A stretch of 21,772 bases of DNA, taken from contig JAOAFP010000001.1 in assembly GCA_026416215.1 (NCBI GenBank), positions 1 to 21,772 on the forward strand. The letters run 5' to 3'. The position numbers and the translations under genes are program-made. Numbering within the stretch: position 1 is the stretch's first letter; each line of letters begins with the position of its first letter. The notes beneath the pieces are model-generated. The model ran no database searches and had not been told where the DNA came from. It saw only the letters and a list, made by a program, of their open reading frames with translations. Positions 21,202 to 21,772 of this stretch are shown in pieces. This DNA comes from Negativicutes bacterium (lineage in GTDB: Bacteria > Bacillota > Negativicutes > SKW292).

Positions 21202-21772
21202 TCAGAAAACCTGCCTTATCCGTTCAATCGCCCAGTCCAGCTCGTCCCTGCTGATCACCAGCGGCGGAGCAAACCTGATCGTGTTGTCGTGGGTCTCCTT
21301 GCACAGCAGCTGCAACTCCTTGAGTTTCTCGCAGTATGGCCGGGCTTTCTCAAACAGTTCCAGACCGATAAACAATCCCCGCCCCCGCAATTCCCTGATT
21401 TTAGGGTTTTTGATCTGACGCAGGGCGGACATCATATATTCGCCAAGTTCGCGGGATTTTTCCACCAGACCTTCCTCTTCCAGAACCTCAATGGCCGCCA
21501 CCGCCACCGCACAGGCCAGCGGATTGCCGCCAAAGGTCGAACCGTGCGAACCCGGGTTGAAAAGGCCTAAAACCGACTTGTCCGCCGCAACCGCCGACAC
21601 CGGCATCACCCCGCCCCCCAGTGCCTTGCCCATTATGTAAACGTCAGGAACCACACCTTCCCATTCGCAGCAGAACATTTTGCCGGTTCTGCCGAACCCG
21701 GTCTGAATTTCGTCGGCCATTAGCAGCACGTTTTGCCGGCGGCACAACTCAGCGGCCTGCCGCAGGAAACCA
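21202..21772 (-). CDS. rocD: Ornithine aminotransferase (ornithine-oxo-acid transaminase), 5' part outside the window
   Basis: This PLP-dependent class III aminotransferase is most like ornithine-oxo-acid transaminase, which converts ornithine and 2-oxoglutarate to glutamate-5-semialdehyde and glutamate. Only the C-terminal 190 residues are present; the gene runs off the right edge with the frame open (GFLRQAAELCRRQNVLLMAD). Visible landmarks are MADEIQTGFGRTGK with the PLP-contacting Asp, the catalytic Lys in YIMGKALGGGVMPVSAV, HGSTFGGNPLACAVA, and the C-terminal IRFAPPLVISRDELDWAIER. Acetylornithine aminotransferase and other class III enzymes are the alternatives; MPVSAV and the end of the sequence favour RocD. 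It converges on rubrerythrin. Confidence 0.85.
   Translation of the reverse strand, partial: GFLRQAAELCRRQNVLLMADEIQTGFGRTGKMFCCEWEGVVPDVYIMGKALGGGVMPVSAVAADKSVLGLFNPGSHGSTFGGNPLACAVAVAAIEVLEEEGLVEKSRELGEYMMSALRQIKNPKIRELRGRGLFIGLELFEKARPYCEKLKELQLLCKETHDNTIRFAPPLVISRDELDWAIERIRQVF

Overview
The window is a GC-rich piece of a Bacillota chromosome, most likely an anaerobic, motile member of the Negativicutes or Clostridia. The evidence is CodY, HslUV and a Gram-positive-style flagellar operon in the order trmFO-xerC-hslV-hslU-codY-(flagellar genes), the arrangement known from Bacillus, together with an N-terminal-rubredoxin rubrerythrin typical of anaerobes. No mobile elements, CRISPR arrays or prophage genes are visible. 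Coding density is high, and almost every gene has a clear ribosome binding site.

Layout, left to right. A tRNA-Gly(CCC) with its own promoter (positions 55-170) runs on the plus strand and converges on the flagellar operon across a long hairpin terminator (179-213). From 250 to 18135 everything is on the minus strand. In transcription order, starting at an AT-rich sigma-A promoter near 18177-18205, the genes are xerC, hslV, hslU, codY, a Maf/DUF115 motility glycosyltransferase, flgC, fliE, fliF, fliG, fliH, fliI, fliJ, a lytic transglycosylase, a MotE/YlxF-like gene, an internal terminator plus a new promoter, then fliK, flgD, a TIGR02530-type flagellar operon gene and an oversized flgE. Upstream of this block, also on the minus strand, are an orphan NarL/DegU-type response regulator and trmFO, ending in their own terminator. 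The response regulator promoter shares its -10 region with the promoter of a plus-strand tRNA-Leu(CAA). That tRNA is followed by a terminator-like hairpin and, almost at once, by rubrerythrin. A strong hairpin separates rubrerythrin from the 3' part of an ornithine aminotransferase gene that leaves the window at its right edge.

How the genes fit together. The core is a flagellar rod/MS-ring/export-ATPase/hook operon fused behind a recombinase (XerC), an ATP-dependent protease (HslUV) and the nutritional regulator CodY. Two 15-base sites, each three mismatches from the CodY box AATTTTCWGAAAATT, lie at the operon promoter and just in front of codY, which suggests CodY autoregulation and nutrient control of motility. 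flgB, normally between codY and flgC, is absent, and the Maf-type gene occupies its place. fliL, fliM, fliY, flhA, flhB and the other late genes are not in the window; the operon ends at flgE.

This is mainly a conserved housekeeping and motility region and I see no wholly new system. The points worth a second look are the flgB replacement, the CodY sites, a cysteine-rich CodY, a flagellar-operon lytic transglycosylase without a signal peptide, the terminator/promoter break before fliK, and the interlocked tRNA/response-regulator promoters.
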